A stretch of DNA of 6,206 nt from CBDUBH01 sp965365345 (GTDB lineage: Bacteria; Bacteroidota; Ignavibacteria; Ignavibacteriales; SURF-24). Both the position numbers and the translations under genes were made by a program. The notes under the pieces are model-generated. The model was given only the letters and a program-made list of their open reading frames with translations, was not told where the DNA came from and made no database searches. Of this stretch, positions 1 to 5,947 are shown one piece after another; within the stretch, counting starts at the first letter, position 1; each line of letters opens with the position of its first letter. Location: positions 1 through 6,206 of the forward strand of contig CBDUBH010000135.1 of assembly GCA_965365345.1 (NCBI GenBank), read 5' to 3'.

Positions 1-33
1 AATTATCAGAACAAATAATAATATTTTTTTCAT
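1..33 (-). CDS. Start of a secreted protein gene, cut by the window edge
   Basis: Reading the minus strand from the ATG at 33-31 gives MKKILLFVLII before the window ends. Two lysines followed by an unbroken hydrophobic run is the classic start of a Sec signal peptide, so the product is probably exported or a lipoprotein. A weak purine-rich stretch (CCGGAACC) precedes the ATG and could serve as ribosome binding site. The gene lies beyond the cysK terminator and so is probably its own transcription unit. Only 11 codons are visible: the family cannot be named, and a chance ATG is possible in such AT-rich DNA. Confidence 0.55.
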   Translation of the reverse strand, partial: MKKILLFVLII

Positions 34-160
34 GGTGGTTCCGGATTTTTATTATGTCAATATAGTTTAATTTAAAAATTAATATGACTCAAAAATTTTT
101 GGAATGTAAAAATTGTAAACAAAATATTTTTAAAAATGAAATTTAAAAAAATATCATAAT

Positions 161-196
161 TAAAATAAAAGGGAATTTCACTTTTGAAATTCCCTT
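161..196 (-). terminator. Rho-independent terminator after cysK
   Basis: A perfect 12-bp inverted repeat (169-180 with 185-196) encloses a 4-base loop at 181-184. Read on the minus strand, the hairpin is followed by TTATTTTA (168-161), a U-rich tail. It starts 20 bases after the cysK stop codon, so it should end the cysE-cysK transcript. On the plus strand the hairpin is followed by ataaaaattc, with no T run, so it works mainly for the minus strand. Confidence 0.9.
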
Positions 197-216
197 ATAA
201 AAATTCTAATTTGTAA

Positions 217-1128
217 TTAGAATAATCCTTCAATTGAAAGGTATCTTTCGCCCGTATCATAGCAGAAAGCAAGAATTTTTTTCCCTTCTTCAATTTCGGG
301 AAGTTTTTTTGCAACCGCTGCCAATGCGGCTCCGGATGAAATTCCAACAAAAATTCCTTCTTCTTTCCCTGCCATAATTGTGTATTGAAAAGCTTCTTCT
401 TTTGTTATTTGAATTGTTCCGTCAAGTAATTCTGTATTTAAAATGCTCGGAATAAATCCTGCGCCCAAACCTTGAATCGGATGCGGACCCGGCGCGCCGC
501 CGCTGATTACAGGGGATTGTGCAGGTTCAACTGCATACACTTTTAAATTTTTAAATTTCTTTTTTAGAACTTCGGCGCATGCGGTTATATGTCCGCCGGT
601 TCCAACTCCTGTTATCAGATAATCAATTCCATCAGGAAAATCTTTTAAAATTTCCTGTGCGGTTGAATCGCGGTGAATTTTTACATTTGCTGCATTATCA
701 AATTGCATCGGCATCCAGGAGTTTTCAACTTCATCCAGCATTTGTTTTGCTCTTTCAATTGCGCCTTTCATTCCTTTTTCGCGTGGAGTAAGTTCAAATT
801 GTGCGCCGTAAGCTGACATCAATTTTCTTCTTTCGATTGACATGGATTCAGGCATTACTAAAATCAATTTATACTTTTTTACAGCGCAAACCATCGCTAA
901 GCCAATTCCTGTATTTCCGGAAGTTGGTTCAATTATCGTTGTATCTTTATTTATCTTTCCTTGCTTTTCCGCTTCTTCGATCATTGCCAAAGCAATTCTA
1001 TCCTTTATGCTTCCGCCCGGATTCGCTTTTTCCAATTTGTACCAGACTTCGTGTTTATTGCCAAACAAATTATTTATTTTTACGTGAGGCGTGTTTCCGA
1101 TCGTTTCTAAAATATTATTCGCTTTCAT
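217..1128 (-). CDS. cysK: Cysteine synthase A (O-acetylserine sulfhydrylase)
   Basis: This PLP enzyme of the cytoplasm makes cysteine from O-acetylserine and sulfide, the last step of cysteine synthesis. The 303 residues are near full length for the family. Visible motifs, in order: the PLP-lysine loop NPGGSIKDR (Schiff-base Lys42); the substrate loop TSGNTG (69-74); PESMSIERR (93-101); QFDNAAN (142-148); the phosphate-binding loop GTGGH (176-180); IQGLGAGFIP (218-227); GISSGAA (262-268) contacting the PLP ring nitrogen; and TGERYLS near the C-terminus. Small departures from the E. coli form are GTGGH for GTGGT and NAANV for NPANP. The ATG at 1128 is preceded by a good Shine-Dalgarno (1134-1140) and lies 13 bases after cysE, so the two genes form an operon. 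Related enzymes (CysM, cystathionine beta-synthase) are less likely given the close CysK match throughout and the cysE neighbour. Confidence 0.95.
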   Translation of the reverse strand: MKANNILETIGNTPHVKINNLFGNKHEVWYKLEKANPGGSIKDRIALAMIEEAEKQGKINKDTTIIEPTSGNTGIGLAMVCAVKKYKLILVMPESMSIERRKLMSAYGAQFELTPREKGMKGAIERAKQMLDEVENSWMPMQFDNAANVKIHRDSTAQEILKDFPDGIDYLITGVGTGGHITACAEVLKKKFKNLKVYAVEPAQSPVISGGAPGPHPIQGLGAGFIPSILNTELLDGTIQITKEEAFQYTIMAGKEEGIFVGISSGAALAAVAKKLPEIEEGKKILAFCYDTGERYLSIEGLF

Positions 1129-1133
1129 TTCAA

Positions 1134-1140
1134 CCTTCTT
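1134..1140 (-). promoter_or_regulatory. Ribosome binding site of cysK
   Basis: The minus strand reads AAGAAGG, five bases before the ATG at 1128. It sits in the 13-base gap between the cysE stop and cysK, fixes the cysK start, and is the clearest Shine-Dalgarno in the window. Confidence 0.75.
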
Positions 1141-1141
1141 T

Positions 1142-2005
1142 CTAAATTATAAAATTTATCGTTTCATCTTCACTCGGAAAAGCGCTGCGCACTTTTATTT
1201 CGCTTTTATGATAAACTATTGAATAGGGTGGTACGCTTTCTGTAAGCCAAACATTTCCACCAATTATACTATGATGACCAACAACAGTTTCACCGCCCAA
1301 AATTGTTGCTCCCGAATAAATTACAGTATCGTTTTCAATTGTAGGATGTCTTTTAGATTTTGCCAGATTTTTATTTACACTTAACGCACCCAAAGTTACG
1401 CCTTGATAAATTTTTACGTTATCGCCGATTGTTGTAGTTTCTCCAATTACAAGTCCGGTTCCATGATCAATGCAAAATGATCTTCCGATTTCGGCTCCGG
1501 GATGAATATCAATTCCGGTTAATTGATGCGCATATTCTGAAAGCACTCGCGGAAATATCGGCACACCTAGATTGTAAAATTCATGCGCAATTCTGTAAAT
1601 TGCAATTGCGTAAAATCCGGGATAAGCCATTATAACTTCATCAATATTTTCGGCTGCAGGATCTCCTTTTGTTATTGCTTCGGCATCGAGCATTAAACTT
1701 TCGTAAATCTCATCCACTTTATCGCAAAAAATTTCGCGAACATCTTCAACCGGAAGCTTTATCATATTTTGATACGGAGTTAAGATCCGCAAAATTCTAT
1801 TCTTCACCAAAACTAATTCCGCATCAATTTCTTCCGGCGAAAAAAAAACTTTATTGCCGAAGTGCGGAAATAATATATCTAAAAGCTCCTCTGCAAATTT
1901 CTGAACTTCAGATTTATCAGGCAATTTATAATGCGGAGTATGCCTCTTTTTAAAAAGTTTTTCCGAAAAACTTTCATTCATTTTATTTTTATTTGTGCTT
2001 TTCAT
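1142..2005 (-). CDS. cysE: Serine O-acetyltransferase
   Basis: This cytoplasmic enzyme acetylates serine with acetyl-CoA to give O-acetylserine, the first committed step of cysteine synthesis. The protein is 287 residues, slightly longer than E. coli CysE. A helical N-terminal half (about 1-160) includes GDPAA (Asp115, matching the conserved Asp of the family) and YRIAHEFYNLG. The C-terminal half is a left-handed beta-helix of hexapeptide repeats, starting at DIHPGAEIG (166-174), then DHGTGLVIGET (180-190; Asp180 and His181 match the catalytic pair), QGVTLGA (201-207) and KRHPTI (218-223; His220). The protein ends in NFII, so its last residue is isoleucine, as in CysE proteins that bind CysK. 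The ATG at 2005 has GGAAT four bases upstream; the next in-frame ATG (codon 9) has no ribosome site. cysK follows after 13 bases, and a promoter candidate lies at 2029-2061. Confidence 0.95.
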   Translation of the reverse strand: MKSTNKNKMNESFSEKLFKKRHTPHYKLPDKSEVQKFAEELLDILFPHFGNKVFFSPEEIDAELVLVKNRILRILTPYQNMIKLPVEDVREIFCDKVDEIYESLMLDAEAITKGDPAAENIDEVIMAYPGFYAIAIYRIAHEFYNLGVPIFPRVLSEYAHQLTGIDIHPGAEIGRSFCIDHGTGLVIGETTTIGDNVKIYQGVTLGALSVNKNLAKSKRHPTIENDTVIYSGATILGGETVVGHHSIIGGNVWLTESVPPYSIVYHKSEIKVRSAFPSEDETINFII

Positions 2006-2028
2006 ATTCCGGTTGATTAAATATTCTT

Positions 2029-2061
2029 ATTATAGTAATCTAAAAAAATGCTAAAAATCAA
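2029..2061 (-). promoter_or_regulatory. Candidate promoter of the cysE-cysK operon
   Basis: The minus strand carries a perfect TATAAT at 2034-2029, 23 bases before the cysE ATG, with TTGATT at 2061-2056 as a possible -35 element. The 21-base spacer is long for a standard sigma-70 promoter, though longer spacers are known in Bacteroidota. It lies between the upstream gene's terminator and cysE, where a promoter is needed. Chance TATAAT matches are frequent in DNA this AT-rich, so confidence is modest. Confidence 0.4.
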
Positions 2062-2107
2062 CAAATAAAATTAAGCGTAAAAATTATAAATGAATATTTA
2101 AGAGGAA

Positions 2108-2158
2108 ATTTCAAAAAAGAAAGCAGAAGTATGACATTTAATTATCACGCTTCTGCTT
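2108..2158 (-). terminator. Rho-independent terminator after the FecR-like gene
   Basis: A 9-bp perfect stem, AAGCAGAAG (2121-2129 on the plus strand) with its complement at 2150-2158, is closed by a 20-base loop that can itself pair three further bases. On the minus strand it is followed by TCTTTTTTG, a good U tract. It begins 26 bases after the stop codon of the FecR-like gene (2185), so it ends the envelope cluster and separates it from cysE. Confidence 0.8.
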
Positions 2159-2184
2159 AGATAAGGGGATGTTGAATGTAAAAA

Positions 2185-2862
2185 TTACTTGCCTGATTTT
2201 AAGGTCAGCTGTTCCAATTTACCTTTTACAAATTCTTTTTCTTCACGATTCAAATTAAGTGATTTTATTTTTGAATATTCTGAAAGTGCTTCTTCAAATA
2301 AGTTTAATGATTCCAGCAATTTCGCAAAGTAAATTCTATCCTGCGCCGAAGCAGCAGTTTCAGGATATTTTCTAAAAGTTTCTTTTGCAAAAAGAATTGC
2401 AGATTCAGCGTAACCGCTTTCTGCTAATTGTTTTGCGCCGTTAATTCTTTTCATTCCTATTTTAGAAGGAATTGCAGCGGCTTCGTTTTTAGCTGAAACT
2501 TCAGCGCCGTAAGCTGCGGTACTATGCATTTTTGGATTTGAATTTTTCGGGACGTTTCGTACTTCTTCCAAAGTTAAAGCCAAAAGTAATTCATTGATGG
2601 AAATATTTTTTATCGAGTGTAAACCCAAAGCTGAATTATTTCTTAGAAGAAAATATTTTCCTTCACGGCTTAACTGAACGGAAGAATTTTCTTCGGTTGA
2701 AATTAAATCGTTTCCGTTTAATTTATCGCCGGTTTTTACGTTCAGCCATTTTTCTGAAGTGCCTTTTAACGCTTGAACTTTTCCGGTGATCTTTTCAACC
2801 GTAAATTCCTGTGCAAAAAAGTTTGCAGAAAATATTAACAAAAATATAAAAATAATTTTCAT
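2185..2862 (-). CDS. Secreted FecR-like domain protein with TPR-like C-terminus
   Basis: The 225-residue protein opens with a clear signal peptide (residues 1-17; likely cleavage FFA/QEF), so it should be periplasmic or surface-exposed. Residues about 20-105 look like a FecR-type beta domain: ITGKVQALKG, then a paired-strand pattern through VKTGDKLNGNDLISTEENSS and the following LSREGKYFLLR. A low-complexity Ala/Ser/Asn linker (about 106-135) leads to a helical region (about 138-220) with TPR-like helix pairs, such as GYAESAILFAKETFRKYPE and the later FEEALSEYSKIK. The usual anti-sigma FecR layout (cytoplasmic N-terminal domain and a membrane helix) is absent, so an iron-signalling role is not supported. 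A purine stretch (AGGGAAAAG) lies 5-13 bases before the ATG. The gene follows the barrel/transglutaminase gene by 120 bases in the same direction and ends before a terminator. Exact function unknown; the domain calls are by eye. Confidence 0.75.
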   Translation of the reverse strand: MKIIFIFLLIFSANFFAQEFTVEKITGKVQALKGTSEKWLNVKTGDKLNGNDLISTEENSSVQLSREGKYFLLRNNSALGLHSIKNISINELLLALTLEEVRNVPKNSNPKMHSTAAYGAEVSAKNEAAAIPSKIGMKRINGAKQLAESGYAESAILFAKETFRKYPETAASAQDRIYFAKLLESLNLFEEALSEYSKIKSLNLNREEKEFVKGKLEQLTLKSGK

Positions 2863-2982
2863 CTGAACTTTTCCCTGAATGTAATTATTTATTTCAAAAC
2901 CTAAAAATGAAAAATAATTATTAAACTCAAAATATCTACAAAATAATTATTCTTTTTACATTTCTAATTTCTCATTTTCCAT

Positions 2983-5001
2983 TTAATAAAACACATCTAC
3001 AATATGAACTTTGCCTTTTGCCAATCCTAAATTATCAATCGCTTCATTTTGAAATTTATCTGCAGCAATTTCCCATGCAGTTTCAAAATTTGTAAGCGAA
3101 GTTATTTCAAGCGGAATCCAAAGCTCATCTTTTCCGGCTGAATTTTTACGAACGAAAAACTTTTTATCATTTCCGGTTATTAAATTAGCTTCTGCAGGAG
3201 TAATTTCCAAATTTATCAAAAGATTTACATGATTTATTGTCGAATCATTTTGAAAATCTACAAACGCAGTTTCAATTCCTACACTTTCCAAAACCGAAGC
3301 AAATGCAACGCTTAGATCATCACAATCGCCGCCTTTTAAATTAAATGTTTCGGAAGGGAATTGAACTTTATCAACCGAAGCGCGCGGATCAGAAACATAA
3401 CTCAATTTATTAATAAATTCATTAAAAAGAATTTTTATGGTTTCAAATCTTTTTAAATTACCGGGTAAAACATCAAGTCCGGTTTTATTTTCGCTGATAT
3501 TTCTTTTTGCAAATTCCGATGAAAAATTTATATCGCGCTCAACAAAATATTTCAGATCTTTTACAATTCCGTTCCAGCTGTTTTTATCATTTATCAAAAC
3601 CGGCATTTTAAAATTATCATCGTTTTTTCCGCTCAAAGTTTGAAGATAAAATTCTGCCTGAACAATTTTCATTTTGGAATTATCATTTTGATTTACAACC
3701 GTGTAAAATAAAACTTCCGCCGTATCTTTCGGCGCAATAGAAATTACCGGAGATTGAATTTCATTATGATTAAGATCTTCAATTTTGCTTAATGGTTTTA
3801 CGGTTACCGGCTTATCGCTTAAATTTATAACTTTCGCTTTTGCAAAAGGATTATCAATATAAAAATCAGTAAGCGAAGGAAAAATATTTTGAAGAATTTG
3901 AACATCAATGAATTTTACTTTTTGCTCAGGAAAAGTATTCAGCGCAAAATTAACACCGGCAAAAATTTTATCGTTACTGAAACGGTTATTCATAATATCG
4001 TAAACGGGATTTTCTTCGAAATAATTTGATGAATAAGAATTTTTCCTTTCGGAAAAATATTTTACCGCGCCTAACGAAAAACTGAAAATTCCGGTTGAAT
4101 AATTAATTGCCGGCAAAATTCCCGCAATATAAGGAGTTTGATATTTATCGTGAAAAGCTGAAATTCCGATGCTCAAATCATTTCCGAATATGCTGAATGA
4201 AAAGTTGCTGCCGAATTCAAAAGATGAATTTGATTGATAAATAAAATGCGTTGAAAAATTTCGCATGAAATTAAAATTTACTCCTGCTTGAATTAATTTT
4301 TCAAATCTCAAACGGTAATCCTTAATTTCATCTGAAAGCGAATCATCACCCGAAAAAAGATTAATGTAAGAAAGATTCACTTTCAAATTTTTATTTACGG
4401 AATAATCAGCGCCAATGCTTCCGGTAAGATTTCCGTAAGTTTCAGTTATTGTTTCGGTACTTACTAAAGTTGTTGAATCGGTAAAAGTTGTAATTAAATT
4501 ATCGGTAACGAATTTTTGGTTGAAGTGGCGTAAATTAAATCCGGCGCTTAATTTTTGTGAAAAATTGTACGAATATCCAAATCCGAAATTTTCTTCGTAA
4601 CCAATTGATGAGCGCAAAACGGAATTTAATTCTTCATTTATCAAACTTATACCCGATGAAAAAATGAAATCTTTTTTATGACCCGGAGTATATCTGAATT
4701 TGAAATTGTGTTTGTTAACTGATTTTACAATTGAAATTGAATAGAGATTTCCCGTATAGCGATTTTGAAACTCGCCGCCGTAGATAAGTGAAAATTCCCA
4801 ATCTTTTATACCGGAACGGTTTGCCGGATTGTTTTCAAATCCGCTTAAATTGAACTTTGAATTTTGTTCGTTCTGCAAAGGAGTTAAAAAATTAAATGAA
4901 CTTTGCGAAAACAAATTACTGTGAATAAGAAAAAATAACCCGGTAAAAATTAAATATTTAATTTGGAAGATCCGATATAACCGAATGCAAACTTTGCGCA
5001 T
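2983..5001 (-). CDS. Outer-membrane beta-barrel fused to a transglutaminase-like domain
   Basis: Numbering starts from the ATG at 5001 (672 residues). A TTG just upstream at 5004 is also possible, but GGAAT lies suitably before the ATG. Residues 1-33 form a basic, then hydrophobic signal peptide ending LFSQ. Residues about 35-355 show alternating aromatic/polar strands typical of an outer-membrane barrel, with NNPA (57-60) early on, as in the FadL/PorV-like proteins. Residues about 360-470 look like a beta-sandwich (KVINLSDKPV, then IAPKDTAEVLFYTVV). Residues about 475-655 form a transglutaminase-like cysteine domain: GGDCDD with Cys560, NHVNLL with His591, and WIPLEIT with Glu632 give a complete Cys-His-acid triad. 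It could be a protease, amidase or cross-linking enzyme; the substrate is unknown. The start overlaps the upstream lipoprotein gene by 44 bases, suggesting translational coupling, and the FecR-like gene follows after 120 bases. No specific gene name is justified. Confidence 0.8.
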   Translation of the reverse strand: MRKVCIRLYRIFQIKYLIFTGLFFLIHSNLFSQSSFNFLTPLQNEQNSKFNLSGFENNPANRSGIKDWEFSLIYGGEFQNRYTGNLYSISIVKSVNKHNFKFRYTPGHKKDFIFSSGISLINEELNSVLRSSIGYEENFGFGYSYNFSQKLSAGFNLRHFNQKFVTDNLITTFTDSTTLVSTETITETYGNLTGSIGADYSVNKNLKVNLSYINLFSGDDSLSDEIKDYRLRFEKLIQAGVNFNFMRNFSTHFIYQSNSSFEFGSNFSFSIFGNDLSIGISAFHDKYQTPYIAGILPAINYSTGIFSFSLGAVKYFSERKNSYSSNYFEENPVYDIMNNRFSNDKIFAGVNFALNTFPEQKVKFIDVQILQNIFPSLTDFYIDNPFAKAKVINLSDKPVTVKPLSKIEDLNHNEIQSPVISIAPKDTAEVLFYTVVNQNDNSKMKIVQAEFYLQTLSGKNDDNFKMPVLINDKNSWNGIVKDLKYFVERDINFSSEFAKRNISENKTGLDVLPGNLKRFETIKILFNEFINKLSYVSDPRASVDKVQFPSETFNLKGGDCDDLSVAFASVLESVGIETAFVDFQNDSTINHVNLLINLEITPAEANLITGNDKKFFVRKNSAGKDELWIPLEITSLTNFETAWEIAADKFQNEAIDNLGLAKGKVHIVDVFY

Positions 5002-5869
5002 CAATTCCAGATTGACCGATAAGATTCGATACTCCTTGCTTTCTTTCTTTTTTCCTTATGAATGTAAAAACCAGTTTATCATGTTTTTCAAACGGAAAAT
5101 TTTTCAATAATCCGTATGGAACTTTTGTTTTTCCGTTATCTTTTAATTTCAATTTTAAATAGGGCGCAACATCTTTACGCCCTTTTATAACCCCTCCGAT
5201 AATCACTTCGATCTTTTCGGAGTTTGATTTTCCGTTCCAATCCAATTGAAATTCAAATTCTTTTTTGCCTTTTTTCTCTTTTTTAATGATTTCCACTTTT
5301 GCGGTCATTTCGTTTGGAACGGGAATGTCATACGAAATTTCTTTATTATCAGCCATAACCAATTTGAAATTTACGGTTGATCCGCTTCCGAAAATTTTAG
5401 AATCTTTTGAATTGATCACATAAATATTTCCAATTAGTGAATCAATTTGAGATTTTCCTTTTTTCAATTTTATGGTTAAAGGAGCAACAGAAGCTTTTAT
5501 ATTATTAAAATAAACATCGCCTAAAGTTTTTGTGTGGAAAGCAACAATTTTTCCTGATGATCTTACCGGTTTTGTCCTGTCGAAAAACATTGCCTGCGCT
5601 ATGCTTAAATCCGAAGTTGAGCTTTCATAAGTTACTTTAGAATTTCCTAATCTTATTATTGAACCTAATTCATCTGAAAATGAAATTGATCCGGTTGAAT
5701 CATAACCCATTGAATATGTGATATTATCCGAATTTGGTGAAATTCCTTCCACTTCAATTTGAGAAATATCATTATCGTCCGAAATTATTTCGGTTGGAAC
5801 GGGACTTTCGCATGAATAAATTGCGAGAGAGAAAAGTATGATTATGAAATATTTAAATAGGTTTTTCAT
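4958..5869 (-). CDS. Predicted lipoprotein of unknown function
   Basis: The 303-residue product has a lipoprotein signal: MKNLFKYF, a hydrophobic core, and a lipobox LAIYSC with Cys20 as the lipidated residue (Tyr at -2 is unusual but tolerable). After the cysteine comes a Pro/Ser/Asp-rich tether (about 21-50, including SDDND). The rest looks beta-rich, perhaps two sandwich-like parts (about 50-190 and 190-275), separated by a lysine-rich stretch (IIKKEKKGKKEFEF, 194-207). The front of the mature protein is acidic and the back strongly basic. I do not recognise a family. No Shine-Dalgarno precedes the ATG at 5869; instead a promoter-like element ends five bases upstream, so the message may be nearly leaderless. 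The gene's last 44 bases overlap the start of the barrel/transglutaminase gene, so the two proteins are probably made together and may act together at the outer membrane. Confidence 0.8.
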   Translation of the reverse strand: MKNLFKYFIIILFSLAIYSCESPVPTEIISDDNDISQIEVEGISPNSDNITYSMGYDSTGSISFSDELGSIIRLGNSKVTYESSTSDLSIAQAMFFDRTKPVRSSGKIVAFHTKTLGDVYFNNIKASVAPLTIKLKKGKSQIDSLIGNIYVINSKDSKIFGSGSTVNFKLVMADNKEISYDIPVPNEMTAKVEIIKKEKKGKKEFEFQLDWNGKSNSEKIEVIIGGVIKGRKDVAPYLKLKLKDNGKTKVPYGLLKNFPFEKHDKLVFTFIRKKERKQGVSNLIGQSGIDAQSLHSVISDLPN

Positions 5870-5873
5870 GTAT

Positions 5874-5904
5874 TAAATTTACTTTGCTTTATTTAATTTA
5901 GCAA
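5874..5904 (-). promoter_or_regulatory. Candidate Bacteroidota-type promoter of the lipoprotein gene
   Basis: The minus strand has TTG (5904-5902), a 20-base spacer, then TAAATTTA (5881-5874). This fits the Bacteroidota promoter pattern TTTG, about 19-21 bases, TAnnTTTG, except for the last base of the second box and the first T of the first. Only four bases separate it from the ATG, so transcription would start at or very near the start codon. It lies just after the hairpin that closes the upstream gene. The match is short and the DNA AT-rich, so this is tentative. Confidence 0.35.
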
Positions 5905-5909
5905 TAAGC

Positions 5910-5939
5910 AAAGGAGTTCTTTGTTTAAAGAACTCCTTT
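5910..5939. terminator. Strong hairpin between the right-edge gene and the lipoprotein gene
   Basis: A perfect 13-bp inverted repeat (5910-5922 with 5927-5939) encloses a 4-base loop. It begins eight bases past the stop codon of the right-edge gene, where a terminator for the minus strand is expected. On the minus strand the hairpin is followed by GCTTATTGC, a poor U tract, while on the plus strand it is followed by TTAATTTTTTATTTT, a better one. It is best called a hairpin terminator, probably working in both directions and certainly in the position for the minus-strand gene. Confidence 0.7.
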
Positions 5940-5947
5940 TTAATTTT

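Noticed and set aside
55..60. Perfect TTGACA on the minus strand upstream of the left-edge gene
   Set aside because: A -10 box at normal spacing would fall on the start codon, and no suitable hexamer is there, so it is not a convincing promoter.
91..100. AAAAATTTTT palindrome in the gap left of cysK
   Set aside because: Simple A/T run with no loop and no adjacent signal; it occurs by chance at this base composition.
579..1145. Several open frames on the plus strand opposite cysK
   Set aside because: They are antisense to a certain gene, are rich in Leu/Phe/Ser as expected from the complement of AT-rich coding DNA, and lack ribosome sites or recognisable domains.
1669..1953. Plus-strand open frame opposite cysE
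   Set aside because: Antisense to a well-supported gene, with no motif or start signal.
2911..2951. Repeated AAAATAATTATT (2911-2922 and 2940-2951), which could also pair as a hairpin after the barrel gene
   Set aside because: The core is all A/T and self-palindromic, so it is expected by chance in a 120-base AT-rich gap. The stem would be weak, with a 19-base loop; at most a poor terminator.
3437..3643. Plus-strand open frame opposite the barrel/transglutaminase gene
   Set aside because: Short, fully inside a long convincing gene, and of the same shadow composition.
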